A stretch of DNA of 64,000 bases, from positions 295,208 through 359,207 of the forward strand of contig CAJNDS010002461.1 in the NCBI GenBank assembly GCA_905221605.1. Direction: 5' to 3'. The notes below the pieces were generated by a model. The model was not told the origin of the DNA. It did not search any database and worked only from the letters and a program-made list of their open reading frames with translations. The stretch comes from Symbiodinium natans. Lineage: Eukaryota; Sar; Dinophyceae; Suessiales; Symbiodiniaceae. The position numbers and the translations under genes are program-made. Shown in pieces: positions 1 through 10,951 of the stretch; within the stretch, counting starts at the first letter, position 1, and every line of letters begins with the position of its first letter.

Positions 1-1197
1 CGCCGTCGTTGTGCAGGTGCAGCAAACCCTGAGCTTGGAGAACTTTTTTGAGTCTTCTGAGATTCTGAGGCACGGCTCACGGAGGTGTCGGTGCTGCCCT
101 TTGCCGCCGCTCGGCGGAACAAATCATTCAACAGCCAGCCTCACTGCCTCCGTCAGCGGAATGTAGCAAGATGCGGGTGAAGAGCCTTGTCTTCTGCCAG
201 GACAGTTTCGAGAACCTTGGGCAGATTTTCGACCTGGGCGGCTCTTTGGTGTGTGTGGGCCGGGATCACGTCCAGGACAGGCCGTTGGCCCAAACCTGAA
301 AGTTCTCGACGGCTGGCCTTCTCGAACAGAGCTGAGCAACAGCTCATGTATTTTGCGCGTGCTCCCGATAGTAATAACTCACTGACGTTGATCGACAAAC
401 TCCTCACCTACTCTAGTTTTTAGCTATCAAAGCCACTGAGGCCGCCCACTGACACCAACCCACTGTGAAGTCCAAGCTGCAAAGTGGGTCACGTAGAATC
501 TCGATTTAGTTCCAAGTGTTTAAGTTCCAGTGCGCGCAAGCCTCAAATGCGCTGAGTTTTCTGCACGTATTGTTGTGTGGAGGCCATGGACAGGACGAGT
601 GGAATTTGGCAGAGTTGGCCACTGCCAGCTGTTCCCTGGGATGAATTTGAGAGGAGGGGCCAAGTCATCAGAGGGATATGCGTTTGGAAGTGTAGCTTGG
701 GGTCGACCATGATGCCAGGCAGTTTGGTTTATTAATTTAACATGGCTTTGCAACCGGGACTTCCGTTGTGTGGCTTCGCTACCGCAGCTTTCATTCTACT
801 TTGATGTCGGATTCGGTGGAGCAGAGGTATGCCGCCAGCCTGCAGGGTCAACGAATCTTGTGTTGAAGGTCAAGGTTATGAGATCGCATGCTTTTTTTGG
901 TTCGCTGTTGAGAGCCTTCAATCCGAAGCTAAACCCCACACACTCTTGGAAAGTCTTGAATCTTCTAGCGTTTCTAAAGGCTCGAACCAGAAAATCTGCT
1001 CCCCACCTAAGGAACTAGCCCGGGACGACAGCAGCTCTTGGGCAAAGCACTGCGGCTCCTGGGCCGTAGCCGTGGAATCCGTGGAAGGGACGCCACCAAG
1101 GAACGAAAAAAGGGAGCGCTCGGCCGAGCCCAAGTTACTCGAAGTATAGGCGCGACTGGCAGACTTGCCGGTCCAGCCCTAGTTAAGATCCTGGCAA
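1..1197. other. No gene recognised
   Basis: Short reading frames occur on both strands, but none shows domain motifs, helical periodicity or matching splice signals. It may be intergenic or intronic. Confidence 0.4.
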
Positions 1198-1240
1198 CAT
1201 ATATATATATATATGCATATAATGTATATGTGTATATGTT
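1198..1240. repeat. AT-rich simple repeat
   Basis: An impure (TA)n tract runs into TGTATATG-type sequence. It stands out sharply from the GC-rich surroundings. Confidence 0.85.
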
Positions 1241-1823
1241 TCGTTCTCTCATGGAAGCACCTGACAAGCCAGGCCCCGCCGGCCAAAGCTGGCGATGTCC
1301 TCGGTGGCTTTCTTGCCTGAGCGCCAATTGCCACAGTGCCGGGGTTGTCTGCGCGGGTGTGCTCACAGCTCTGACCTTTGGTGCAGCTCGCGCGAGCTCG
1401 GCGCGAGCTCGGCTTGTGGAAATTAGCTCGACTCACTCGGCGCTCGAGTGATGCTTTCACAGCTTCCAAGTGACCCAGGCACAGACCGGCCGCCACCCCC
1501 CGTGGCGATCCAGCCGCGACTGACAGACGAGGCACGGGCCAGCTTAGAGGGGGTGGAGGCTTGAGATAGCCTGCACTGTACCGGCCTGTACATTTTGACA
1601 CTCCACTCTCCTTTGGGTCTTTGTGCTTGCGCAGCATGCGCAACTGTAGGAGCATAAGCTCGTCGACGAGCTTTTCCGAAACTGGGAAGGCGGGGTGCAG
1701 GTTGCAGGGTACGGTGCCACTGGTCAATGATGGTGTTCTGTCAGCCTGCGATGGGATGGAGCCTCTTGCGGTCATGTTTATGTACAGATCGAGCGAGGCT
1801 TTTCCTGTCTTTTTCTGTCCAAG

Positions 1824-2076
1824 GCCGCATCAACCAACAGGCCAAGTCCGTGAAAGCGGCCGTCTCAGCTCTGGGCCATTGCCAGCACAAGCCCAGCTTG
1901 TGCAAGCTCAATCAAGCTCAGCATGAGCTCATGCAGCAGTTGCAGCAAAGACCGGATGATGACATGGCGCTCAACAGCTCATGTTGAGCTCATGTGGAGA
2001 TCTGTGACCTGAGGCGGCCTGCTCTGCTGCATTGGAGGTGGAAAAAGAGTACACCGACGTCTACGAGAAGGTCCAG
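1824..2076 (+). CDS. Coiled-coil exons (unassigned protein), first pair
   Basis: Two exon candidates on the + strand. The first begins after AG at 1823 and stays open to about 1986. It reads GRINQQAKSVKAAVSAL, then a Gln-rich stretch (NQAQHELMQQLQQ) typical of an alpha-helical coiled coil. The second, ending at 2076, reads ALEVEKEYTDVYEKVQ and stops exactly before GC, an accepted dinoflagellate donor. No domain is recognised. With similar exons further right this probably belongs to one long, intron-rich structural or cytoskeletal-type protein, but continuity is inference. The start codon is not located. The opposite strand gives no comparable helical pattern here. Confidence 0.4.
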
Positions 2077-2374
2077 GCGACCGGTCCGCAGTATTCGTAC
2101 TTAGTGTGCTTAGGTTGGGTGACGAGTGCAGGGCTCCGGGCGTGTCTACAGCAGCGGTCTTGTACTCAGATAGCAAACCTGCAACTTCAATTCCCAGCAC
2201 CCGTGGGTTCCTTCAAGCTTTAGCCCTCCAGCTGGGGGCATACCCACGAAGCCACGAAGCCGCTAAGCCACCGGGGAGGCTCTCAAGGAAGAGCGCGAGG
2301 ATCTCTCGTGAGAGCCTCTGCTTCTCTTCTGCCAAGGGAGCTTTCTTCATACATCCTTGTATACACATGCACTC

Positions 2375-2425
2375 GCATATATATATATATACACACATAC
2401 ATTTATACATATAGTCATGTATGAT
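2375..2425. repeat. AT-rich simple repeat
   Basis: (TA)n followed by TACACACATACATTTATACATA-like low-complexity DNA. Confidence 0.8.
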
Positions 2426-2596
2426 ATATCATAAGTTATCTTTGCTGGCTTTGGTGTTTCCGGAATATTTTAACTTTCACTTTTGAAGCCATTTTTTCCT
2501 TAAGTTCTAAGAGTTTTAATCCGCCTTCTGTTACGCTTTCAGAGTTTGAGGCAAAACCTTCAGCTTTGGCTTTAGTTCAGTTGAAGTGTCTCTCAG

Positions 2597-2650
2597 AGGC
2601 GCAAGCAGGAAGTGGCCGAGGGCTCCATGCAGCTCATACACGAGCAACAG
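2597..2650 (+). CDS. Coiled-coil exon, 18 codons
   Basis: This short exon is bounded by AG (2595-2596) and a GC donor (2651-2652), both phase 0. It encodes RRKQEVAEGSMQLIHEQQ, an amphipathic charged helix. The clean boundaries plus the helical pattern support it. It probably belongs to the same + strand coiled-coil gene as the neighbouring exons. The function is not recognised. Confidence 0.45.
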
Positions 2651-3004
2651 GCGGGGAGCTCAAAGGGTCACATTTTTGAACACCTTTGCCACTTTAGGTC
2701 CCCAATTTTGTGTTGCGATGGCTGCGTAAAGCTCCTTTTCTTGCCCCACGGGGTAGAGCTGTAATGGACATGCAGGTTAAGTGCGGGGTCTTCTCTGGGG
2801 ATGGATGGCCTGCAGAATGCGCAATTTAGGGCATGACAGGACCTCTTGGCGAAACTGCTGGAGCAACTGGAGATGCAGCTGGATCTTGGCTCGTGGGGCT
2901 CTCTGAGGGTACAGCCGATGTTCGATTACAAGAACCGATGGAATTATTGCAAACTGCCACGCTGAGCACTTTCACTGAAACTCAGCCAAACCTTTCAGAG
3001 TTGG

Positions 3005-3614
3005 TTGGCCCAAGTCAGGCTTGGTCGTCGGGGCTTTGGCAATCAGCTGGTGTCGGCTCTTCTCGAGAACGCTTACAAAGCAATCGCCCCAAACCTCAGG
3101 ATACTTCCGGTCAACCTGATCCCAGACCCAATCCCTTCTGGATGCACCCGAACTCTGCTTGGGATGATGGAGGACCTTGCAGACATCGCGGAGCATGATG
3201 AGGCACAGCGGCACATACTGTTCTGGCGCACTAAGCCAGTCTCTGACGCACGCTGCCAGGCTTGACGACCGCGCTGTGGCACTGGAAACCCAGCTGCAGG
3301 AGCTCACCTTTCAGGCGAGGGCAGGGCTTCCGTTCTATTGGGGCTGCTTTGCAAACTGGATCTTTGGTTGGAAGCTTTGCTCGGTCATTTCTGGGACTGC
3401 TGCACCTGCACAAGACCGTGGTTTCTTCAGCATGCTACCATGGAGACTGTTGGCGGAGAGGGTGCCAAGGACGTGCTGCTTGCTCATTGCCCAGCCCTGT
3501 TTCCTCGCTTCTCTCGTTTCTGGGGCTCCTTTTGGGTCATTTGTTGAGGTGCGGCAGCTGGCCGATGCGACCATTGCCTTCGAGGAGTCCCTGCATGGAT
3601 GGGCAGCTCTTTGA
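3005..3614 (+). CDS. Helical / coiled-coil exon group
   Basis: Three + strand exon candidates. At 3005-3258 the frame reads LVSALLENAYKAIAPNLRI and later MEDLADIAEHDEAQRH, a plausible helical segment. At 3259-3314 an exon with AG and GC borders encodes LDDRAVALETQLQELTFQ, a clear heptad-type coiled coil. At 3549-3614 an exon after AG encodes VRQLADATIAFEESLHGW and meets a stop at 3612, though the exon may end earlier. No known domain is visible. The pattern continues that of exons at 1.8-2.65 kb and 4.8-7.6 kb, suggesting one long coiled-coil protein. Joining them is inference; transcripts would settle it. Confidence 0.42.
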
Positions 3615-3713
3615 TTCCCCTTGTAGCTGGTCGGGAGGGGTATCCTCTTTTATTCTTGTTTTGTGGTTTTCTATTGGTTTTGCTTCTTTGATCCGCTTCT
3701 CTGGAAGGATAAA

Positions 3714-3815
3714 AGAAAAGGAGAGCGAGAGAGAGCGAGAGCGAGAGCGAGAGCGCGAGGGAGAGAAGCATAGAGAAGGAGAGAAAGAGAGAGGGAGAGA
3801 GAGACAGACAGAGCG
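3714..3815. repeat. (GA)n purine tract
   Basis: About 100 bases of GAGA with occasional interruptions; the opposite strand is polypyrimidine. Confidence 0.9.
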
Positions 3816-4806
3816 AGGTTATATTGGCTCAAGTCGCGGAACCCCGGACCCCACCGCCGGGTCCTTCGGGGCTTGAGGCTTGAGGCTCGAACAATTTCGC
3901 CGTTAGTTGCAACTCCAACTGCGCAAAGACGGAATCCTGCACAAACCACCTCGCTCAGCCATGAATGCCTGGCAGTGTTGAAAGCGAGGAAGAGCCCAAC
4001 AGGAGGGGAGGTCATAATTACGTAGTGGTACCCGGTTCCGCTGCTTGCTTCGACATGGCAAGTGTAATTGCGTGTTTTTTTGTGGAGAGCGCTGTTTCCA
4101 GAAAGTACTTTCCCCTGTCGATTTTCGAAGTTTCACGTGGAACGAGAACTGCGGCCGCGCCGCGGAGGGTTGGGGATGTCTGCGCCCTCCATGCCCTGAA
4201 CCTTGAACCAACCAGGAACAACACAAAACAGATGGAACAACGCAGCCAAAAAGATAGAAAACCTGGCTCCCGCTGCCCAGCAACCACCGTAAACTCTAGC
4301 ACCCGGCGATACAAAGTAGGAAGAGAGTAAAAAGAAGTCACGTAGCTTATTTGCTCCTTTTTGGCCAGCTCGGGCGACTCGGGCTTCAGGATTTTGGTCT
4401 TTGGGGTATCTGTAGCCGCTATCCTCCGAGAGCCCGCAGGCCGAGGGCGGCGGGGATCCCCTCGACCAGGTGGGAAGCCACTTTTGGCCCACGCTGTGAT
4501 GGCACTACGTTGCGACTCAAAAGCTCGATGAAGCGCGCGTTGCTCGAGACCTCAAGCCTCCAAGCTCGAAGCGTGCAACTTTGCAGGGTTGCCTTGCTGT
4601 GTCGTGGACCCTTTGCTGACGGCCGCATCTCCTCAATCCCTTTCTTTCCCTTTCTTCGTAAGTCGCCGACGGCCAGGTTTCCCACCTCCTGGCTGCACAC
4701 TCTAGCGAGCTGGATGCCGTGCAGGAGTCACCTGCGCAGTTGACGGTTTTGGTTGTGTGGCAGTTGTCTTGGAGACACGGGGCCGCAAGAGGGCAGTCGA
4801 GTTCAG

Positions 4807-5225
4807 GAGCGGCTCGATGCCACGGAGAAGAAGCTCAGGATAGTCGAGGCCGGTCAGGAAGCTTAAACAGCAACATGTTTTGCTTCTCATCTGCATCCCC
4901 ACAGTGGCCCAACGAACCAACATGTATGCAGCCTTTGGACACCTTTGTGGGTCAAGAGAGTACTACTGAGCACAAGTGCCTTGCCATGCCTTGCCTGGCA
5001 GGGCTACGTGTGACAGCGCTGTCCACTTGATCGAGAGCTGGCCAAAAGATCCCGCGTACCAGCACGAACTGCCTGGATGCCCCAGAACCTAGCAGCACAA
5101 ATTTGGCTCCAGTCCTCATAATACACAGGTCTGGCCCACAATAACGCAGGACTTCCGTTTTTGAGGCAGAACAGTGCGTGTCGACAGAGGAGGGAGAGAT
5201 AGAGACGGGTGTCACTTGTGCCCAG
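4807..5225 (+). CDS. Coiled-coil exons, third group
   Basis: Exon 4807-4857 follows AG and ends before a GA donor; it encodes ERLDATEKKLRIVEAGQ, a strong charged coiled-coil helix of 17 residues. Exon 5166-5225 follows AG and encodes AEQCVSTEEGEIETGVTCAQ, acidic and open throughout. Upstream, 4500-4560 also gives a possible helix in the same direction. No domain is recognised. The short, phase-compatible exons match those at 2.6-3.6 and 7.4-7.6 kb and probably belong to the same gene. Confidence 0.42.
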
Positions 5226-6029
5226 ATGCTAGGGAATTCCATGCCGTCCTTGTTGCGTTGCTGGGCCTCGGTGCGATTGTTTTGCTGACTGTTTCTCTTG
5301 GCTGCAGGCGCGGAACGTTAGCAACCTGTTATTGAAATGGTTTCCACAGGATCATTATCCCTAGCTCACTGTTTTGTTTTGTGTCTCGGCTGAGGCTTGC
5401 CGGCTCGGTTGGAGTACGAGGTACTGAGCTTCTTGAGGAACAGTACGCCCCAACACGTGGGTAGTGCCGCAGGCAGCAGCTGTCGCGCAACGTTGACGAA
5501 ACCACACAGAAGGGCACCTTCCCTGAACGCCATGGCATGGTCTGCGGCGCCGAAAATCCGGAAGCTGAGCCCAGAGGTCGCCGCGAACCTTGGCTCGTTT
5601 CGGTGAAGCGCTTTGCCCTGAGTGGCAGGTGTCTACGCATTGCGGATTGTACTGTTTCCATCTGTTTCACAGACCGCCTCTGCAGTCCACTCGAGGAAGA
5701 TTCGAGCTGACATCCAGGCGTGGTCGGCGTGGTGGCACGCTTTTTGATTTTATGCATGAACTCCTGCAAACAGCTCAACGACGCCGCTTGTTCCAACATG
5801 ATGCCAATGTTGGCAATATGTCGGCTTTGATGGCAATCGCGCGGCAAGGTTCCTTGTCCCGCGCGTGTTGCCGAGGAGTGCGGACCAAGTGGATTCAGCA
5901 TTCCTGACATCGCATTCCCGGCACTTCAACACGATGCGAAGCTTAGGGTTTTGTCATACTCTCTTTGTCTAAAAGATATACACTGCTGTTGCAGACAACG
6001 CTTCCTTGGAATGTCGCATGCAGGTCGTA

Positions 6030-6560
6030 GCCATGAGTTGTGGTTGAATCTGGGGAGCAAGTTCAGGAGCTGCTGATCTGCTCTCTGGCAGCTGGCGCCT
6101 CGGCCGTGGAGGCAAGATGCTGGTAGATGCTGCAGGACTCAGCAAGCTCTCAGATGCCGTAGAAAGCCTTTTTTTCGTTTGTTGCAACGCTCGTTTGTCA
6201 TATTAGTGCCCCATGTGTTTTTGACACGTGCTGTGTAAAGAAGGTGGAGCTCCAGGAGTCCTCCATGGGTGCGGTGCTCACGCTGAGCGACGACGTCTTC
6301 GGCCGGGACATGGAGGCACCCGGGCACTCCGTATGGCTGCGAGAACTCTCGTGTGGCTCTCGTGTTTGCATGGGGGTTTAAAAAGTTTAATACGCCATTT
6401 GGTTGAAGCCGTGGTTGAAGCCATGCTTGCCTTCTTCTCTTGATCTTCCATGTGGTGTTTTTTTTGTGTTTTTGGGGTCGTGTTGTCACCATCTGTGGAA
6501 GCCTTTGAAGATGGAGAACTCACAACTCAGAGCAGCGGAGCCCAGGGGTTGATTACTGAG
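6030..6560 (+). CDS. Weak helical exon candidates
   Basis: Three stretches on + look coding. VESGEQVQELLICSLAAGA lies around 6041-6100, KVELQESSMGAVLTLSDD around 6240-6300, and PSVEAFEDGELTTQSSGA around 6490-6550. All are open, acidic and helix-prone, but the splice borders are not decisive. They may be further exons of the coiled-coil gene on both sides. No domain is recognised. Confidence 0.28.
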
Positions 6561-7359
6561 TAAACTGTGTTCCACAGTCGCCCTGAGGAAAAGGCTCCAC
6601 AAAGCTACAAGTTTGCTCAGAACTTGAGAATCCCCACACTTCATCCACAGTTGTGCTACCTTGTTACAGCTCTTTCGTGGGCAGAAGGTCTCCGAGAGGG
6701 TGCATGATGCTCAAATCTAATCCCAGGAGAAAAACATTCGAAGGGTGCTAGCCCAGCAAGGTCAATACATTCTGTTACACAACGCTCTCGACAAGTTGTT
6801 GGCTTGATCTTGTCCCCGGACTTCCCACCCTTCCCTTCTCCCTCAAATGGTTTCTTTCCTTCCATGTGGACTTCTGGTTTTTTGTCGCTTCAAGTCCTGT
6901 GGATGACAGCTGTCGGGAATGTTGAGACATCATTGGGCGATGCGCGATTTGACACGACGAGGCACTCGGCCAGCTGGCATTTGAGGGCTTCTCCGCTGTG
7001 TGCGCCCGCTGTGGGCGGGTCGTCGTGCGCTCCAAGGCAGGGATGGATGCCCGCATTGCCGCCGTTTCCGTGTTTTTCGCCCAGCCCAGAATGATAAGGC
7101 CAAGGGCAAAGGGGACCATCCTGCGACCATCATGTAGAGATCTGACCACGTCTTACACGCCGAGGCCCCTGGTGAAAGGACCATGTGCAAGATCTTCGAG
7201 GAGGGAAGGGTGACCTACTTCGGCCCATCGGACAGCCCACATGGAGGCCTTGGCCTTGGCCTTTGCTTGGCCGTGCTTTTGGCCGTGCGTTCAGTGTTGG
7301 GTGTTGAAAGTCGAGCTCTGTTGAAAGCCGCTGTTTTTTTTGTGTTTTCTTGCGTGTAG

Positions 7360-7564
7360 GCCCAGGTGCCACTATCCGTGTGGAGGGCCTCGGCAAACTC
7401 AGCCGGCAACTCGAGGCCTGGCAGAAGGGTGGCAGAAGGAGTTCCGGAGCAGCCTAGCACTGGTTCTGATGTGGCCAGGTATCCTCTCTTCGCCAGCGAC
7501 TGGAGCGCCAGGCACGTGTCGAAGAGGGGAGTTTGAGGCACCGGCATGCCATGGCCATGGCCAG
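7360..7564 (+). CDS. Coiled-coil exons, fourth group
   Basis: Exon 7360-7428 runs from AG|GC to G|GT, phase 1 at both ends, and contains VEGLGKLSRQLEAWQK. Exon 7479-7564 runs from AG|GTA to AG|GT and contains VSSLRQRLERQARVEEGSL. Both are amphipathic coiled-coil helices with clean borders. They are the most convincing exons of the left-hand coiled-coil gene. Function and partners cannot be told from sequence. Confidence 0.48.
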
Positions 7565-7933
7565 GTCTTGCTCCGACCAGAGGTGTCGCTGCGGCTGCAC
7601 TGTCCTGGCAAGGAGGCCGGAGGTCGTCAGGTCTTTGAGATTCTTTCAGAGATTCTTTCAGAGTTGTGGGGAGCCAGAATTGGAGCCAAGCATGCAGTGC
7701 TGGGCTTCTTTCCTGTGCCTTGGAAGGCAGAATGCCTGGACTTGCGATCAGAGAATGCTGCGGCAAGATTGGACCATGTGCTCGGGGCTTACTTGGCTCA
7801 GTGGATGTTTGGATGGATGGTCATTGAACTAAACTCAACGTTCACAGCTTGTTAGCTCCAGTTGGCTGAATGTGTGCTTCTAATCAGAGCCAAAAGCCAG
7901 GTTGGGATTTGGTTGTGCTCGTGCTCTTTGCAG

Positions 7934-8053
7934 GCAAAAGGGTCAGGGGGCCGAGACGAGCATGAGCTTGACCTCGCTGCAGGGTGCAGTCTTCCTCCGC
8001 GCATTGCGGCTGTGCGCTCGAAGGCTGCCGTTGGGGATGCTTCGCTAACGTGA
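7934..8053 (+). CDS. Possible exon, unknown
   Basis: After AG at 7932-7933 the + frame is open for 39 codons (AKGSGGRDEHELDLAAG, then an Arg/Ala-rich stretch) to a stop at 8051. It lies just upstream of the MutL-like exon and could belong to the same gene, but it shows no MutL motif. Confidence 0.25.
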   Translation, partial: AKGSGGRDEHELDLAAGCSLPPRIAAVRSKAAVGDASLT

Positions 8054-8142
8054 AGGCTTCAAAGGTCCTGTGCAGAGCTGCATGAAAGGAAATTCAAAAA
8101 CATTCTGAACAGCTGGCTTAACATGTTGATTTCGGCGCTTCA

Positions 8143-8346
8143 CGGTCCCAAGAGCAGACCAGTAAAGGCGTTGTATCGGGCCTGGACGACGCCCAGAGCA
8201 CCGACCGCTTCATGTACCTCTTCGTGAACGGCCGCTACGTAGAGTCGAGTCCAATCCATGAGTCCATTGTGCGATTGTACGCAGCTGCGAGTGCCGCGAG
8301 TCTCCAGACGGAACAAGGCGTGGCTTGGGATGTAAAGGGAGTGTGA
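8143..8346 (+). CDS. MutL/MLH-like transducer-domain exon (partial)
   Basis: The + frame reads a polar lead, then FMYLFVNGRYVESSPIHE and SIVRLYAAA, with a stop at 8344-8346. The block matches the conserved strand-helix segment of the MutL C-terminal transducer domain, 'LF(V/I)N.R.VES...AI..VYAAY', as in MLH1. MutL-family ATPases are matchmakers in DNA mismatch repair. The exon probably ends near 8280, where TAC is followed by a GC donor. The N-terminal ATPase motifs (ENSLDAG, GFRGEAL) and the downstream NVHPTK motif were not found nearby. So this may be an isolated exon of a gene with long introns, or a relic. The family call rests on one short motif. Confidence 0.45.
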   Translation, partial: RSQEQTSKGVVSGLDDAQSTDRFMYLFVNGRYVESSPIHESIVRLYAAASAASLQTEQGVAWDVKGV

Positions 8347-8497
8347 ATCGTCACGGCAACAGAGTAAATCAGTCCAGCGTCTTCGTGCAAGAAGTGTAGA
8401 GCACATGTTCTCTAAGGAGCCAGCTCGCTGTAGCACAGGGTGAGTGTCCGAGCAAGTCTTGTTGGACGGCGACCGAATAGAGTCTGCTCTACGGACC

Positions 8498-8586
8498 CCA
8501 TCCCTCCCGCTGCCTCCCTCCCCCTTCCCTCCCCCACTTCCATCTCCCTCCCTTCCCTTCTCCCTTCCCTTCTCCTTCCCTCACGT
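8498..8586. repeat. Polypyrimidine tract (CCCTCCC/TTCCC)n
   Basis: Nearly pure C/T for about 90 bases, made of CCCTCCC and CTTCCC units. Confidence 0.9.
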
Positions 8587-8599
8587 CTCTCGCTCCCTC

Positions 8600-10390
8600 G
8601 CTTGCTCTTTCTGAGTCTTTTGGAGAGGCAAGGGTCCCAACGGCCAATTTTGTGGCCCAGCCTCGGTCAGCGCCGTGGCAGCAGGAGGACACACGTCTTT
8701 CTTGCACTCAAGCTGTAGCACGGCCGTACGCAGGCGTCGCATGCGTGTCCCAGGTCGTGTGGAGGCAAGATCAGGCGCTTGTCTCTTGTCGCATGTTGAC
8801 TCCTGGCATTTAGCAGGAGCTTGGCCGCTGTTCGTCCTGAGCTTCCGTTGCTGCTCGTCGAGAGCAGAGCATGCCATAGCATACCGGAACTTTCAGAGCA
8901 AGCCTGCACCATAAGAAGGATGCTAAAAACGGAGATCGCCACACACAAGCAGAGCCCTGATCACTTCACACCGCATGTCCTTGACAGTTGCAAAGCCGCG
9001 AAGGCCGGGTGTAGAGTCTAAGCATTCAGGGTGTAGTCAGGGCACAATTCTGTGATTGGGGCTTCTTCTGCGTGTTTTTGCGATCATGCTTTGGGCCTCG
9101 CCCGAACTTACCTTTTTGCAAGAAGATTTGGGGCTGTAATCTGAGGCCCAGAAGATTGGCTTGATTTGACGTTCTCGTCCGATCGGTCCGTCATACAGCA
9201 TCTTGCCTGAAGCCTCACCCATGCTTGGGTGGATAGGTTCTTGCTGTGCAATATTTGGTGCCTTGCAGGTTCAGCAACTGGAGGCAACCGATCCGGTTCA
9301 TCCACTCATGCCTTCGCAACGTGTGGCTGCATGTGTAGCTCCGCCACCGTCTTGAGCACAGCACCTTAGATTCGAGCCTTACATGGCACAAACAAGTCTG
9401 ACGAAGTACCTAGACCTTCGCCAGGGACCAGCACCAGGAAGTGGCGGCGGCGAGGCGGGCGAGATGTGAGTCGTAAGATGTCGTAAGAGTGTGGGTGCGT
9501 CGTGGGCACGAGACCTTGGCCACGCTATCGTTCTTGTCGGCTGGTCTCAATGATCACATCTTAGCGCAGGCCGCGTGCAAACCCTGAGCCAGCTGGGAAA
9601 AGGCTGGGTGCAGAGGGTCTGGATTCCTGGGAGGTTCCGCCTGAACTCTGCAGAACCAGGCGCCATGATGCGCATGGTGACGAAAGAGAGACGCTTTTGG
9701 CCCGGAGGCCATGATATGAGTCGTTAGAAAGATGTTGGTCTCATCTGGCAACACGAATCAACACGACTACGGAAGAGAATGCCATGCGGCTCCCCATGCA
9801 GGATATCAGCCCAAGCGGTGGCTGCGCAGTACTGCAGCCGCAGCACGAGGTGCACAGTATCTGGGTCACTGCGCAGTTTGTGCCAGAGCCCCCCCTCGTT
9901 GGCAGGCGCTTCTTGGCATAGATCTGATCACGGCAAACGATCGTTGTCGAAGGATGGTGCTCATCACTTTCTGCTTGAATTCGGTGACGAGACTTTGAGA
10001 TGTCTCACAAAAGTTCAACAATTTGGAATTCGGAATTAACCGGTCCTTGACCATGCAACGGCAAAGTGGATCCTGCAGCCGAGTGTTTAAGGGCTCAGCA
10101 AATGAACAATGGGGCTCCCTGACTTTTTCTGTCTCCAGTCGAAGTATGTTGCAGCAGTTGCAGTAGCAGTTCGCTATGTGACCGTGTTGGCCAGCACGGT
10201 TGGACTTGTCGGATCAAAAATTGGCGTCGGGCGAATCCGGGAATCGAGCGAGATAGTGAGGGTTGCGTATGGCTTCTGCCTCCGCAGCTCAGCCGTCAGC
10301 CTCACTTGGGGGATAGTTCTCGGCATCCGAATCGCTTCGGCTCAGCTTCGGCTTCCAAGAGTCCAAGAGTCCACCGGCAAGCCCGAAACC
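8600..10390. other. No gene recognised
   Basis: A + frame at 8821-9021 contains a mildly helical stretch, but no domain, repeat or paired splice borders support any gene here. Confidence 0.35.
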
Positions 10391-10394
10391 AAGA

Positions 10395-10506
10395 ACATCC
10401 CAACACAACATCCCGCCCACATCCCGCCCACATCCCACCCACATCCCACCCACATCCCACAACATCCCACGACATCCCACGACATCCCACAACATCCCAC
10501 CCGCAG
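10395..10506. repeat. CATCCCAC-type minisatellite
   Basis: About a dozen tandem copies of CATCCCAC with spacer variants (CC, AA, GA). It gives His/Pro/Thr-rich readings on + and Gly/Trp/Val-rich readings on -, so the ORFs here are repeat artefacts. Confidence 0.9.
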
Positions 10507-10951
10507 CCTCCAGCATCTCCAACAGCCAACATCTCTCATAGGAATCTTCTTGGGCAGACGTTTCCAGAAAGAGAGCACACCGACATGCCTTGACATAGAC
10601 GCTGTTCTTTCGACCGTGGCCATGCCTGTAAGCCATGTGCTGTGGCTTGGAGCCCTTTGGCCAGGCTTGGATGGGTCCGTCATGTGAGTTGAGAGATTAC
10701 CGAGGTCAGGAAGTCCTTGAGCTTTTGCAGTGCAGGGTCAGCCAGGGCCATCTGGCCCTTTGACGATGAGACTGCGAAGGGGGAGGTGAAGGCAGCTGTC
10801 ATTTTGTAGTGGTGTCATATGGCACATGTGGCGTAATGCGTTGTGTGCTGAGTTTGCTTGATCACTTCACTTTGCCTCCCCCCCTGGCCACCTGCAGGCC
10901 ATGCCGTCCATGCCGTCCATGCCTCATGGCGCCCACCTTGCCTTTGCCGGG

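Noticed and set aside
7185-7240. Frame with KIFEEGRVTYFGPSD, reminiscent of ABCG transporters
   Set aside because: Only one loosely matching segment; no Walker A, signature or membrane segments nearby.
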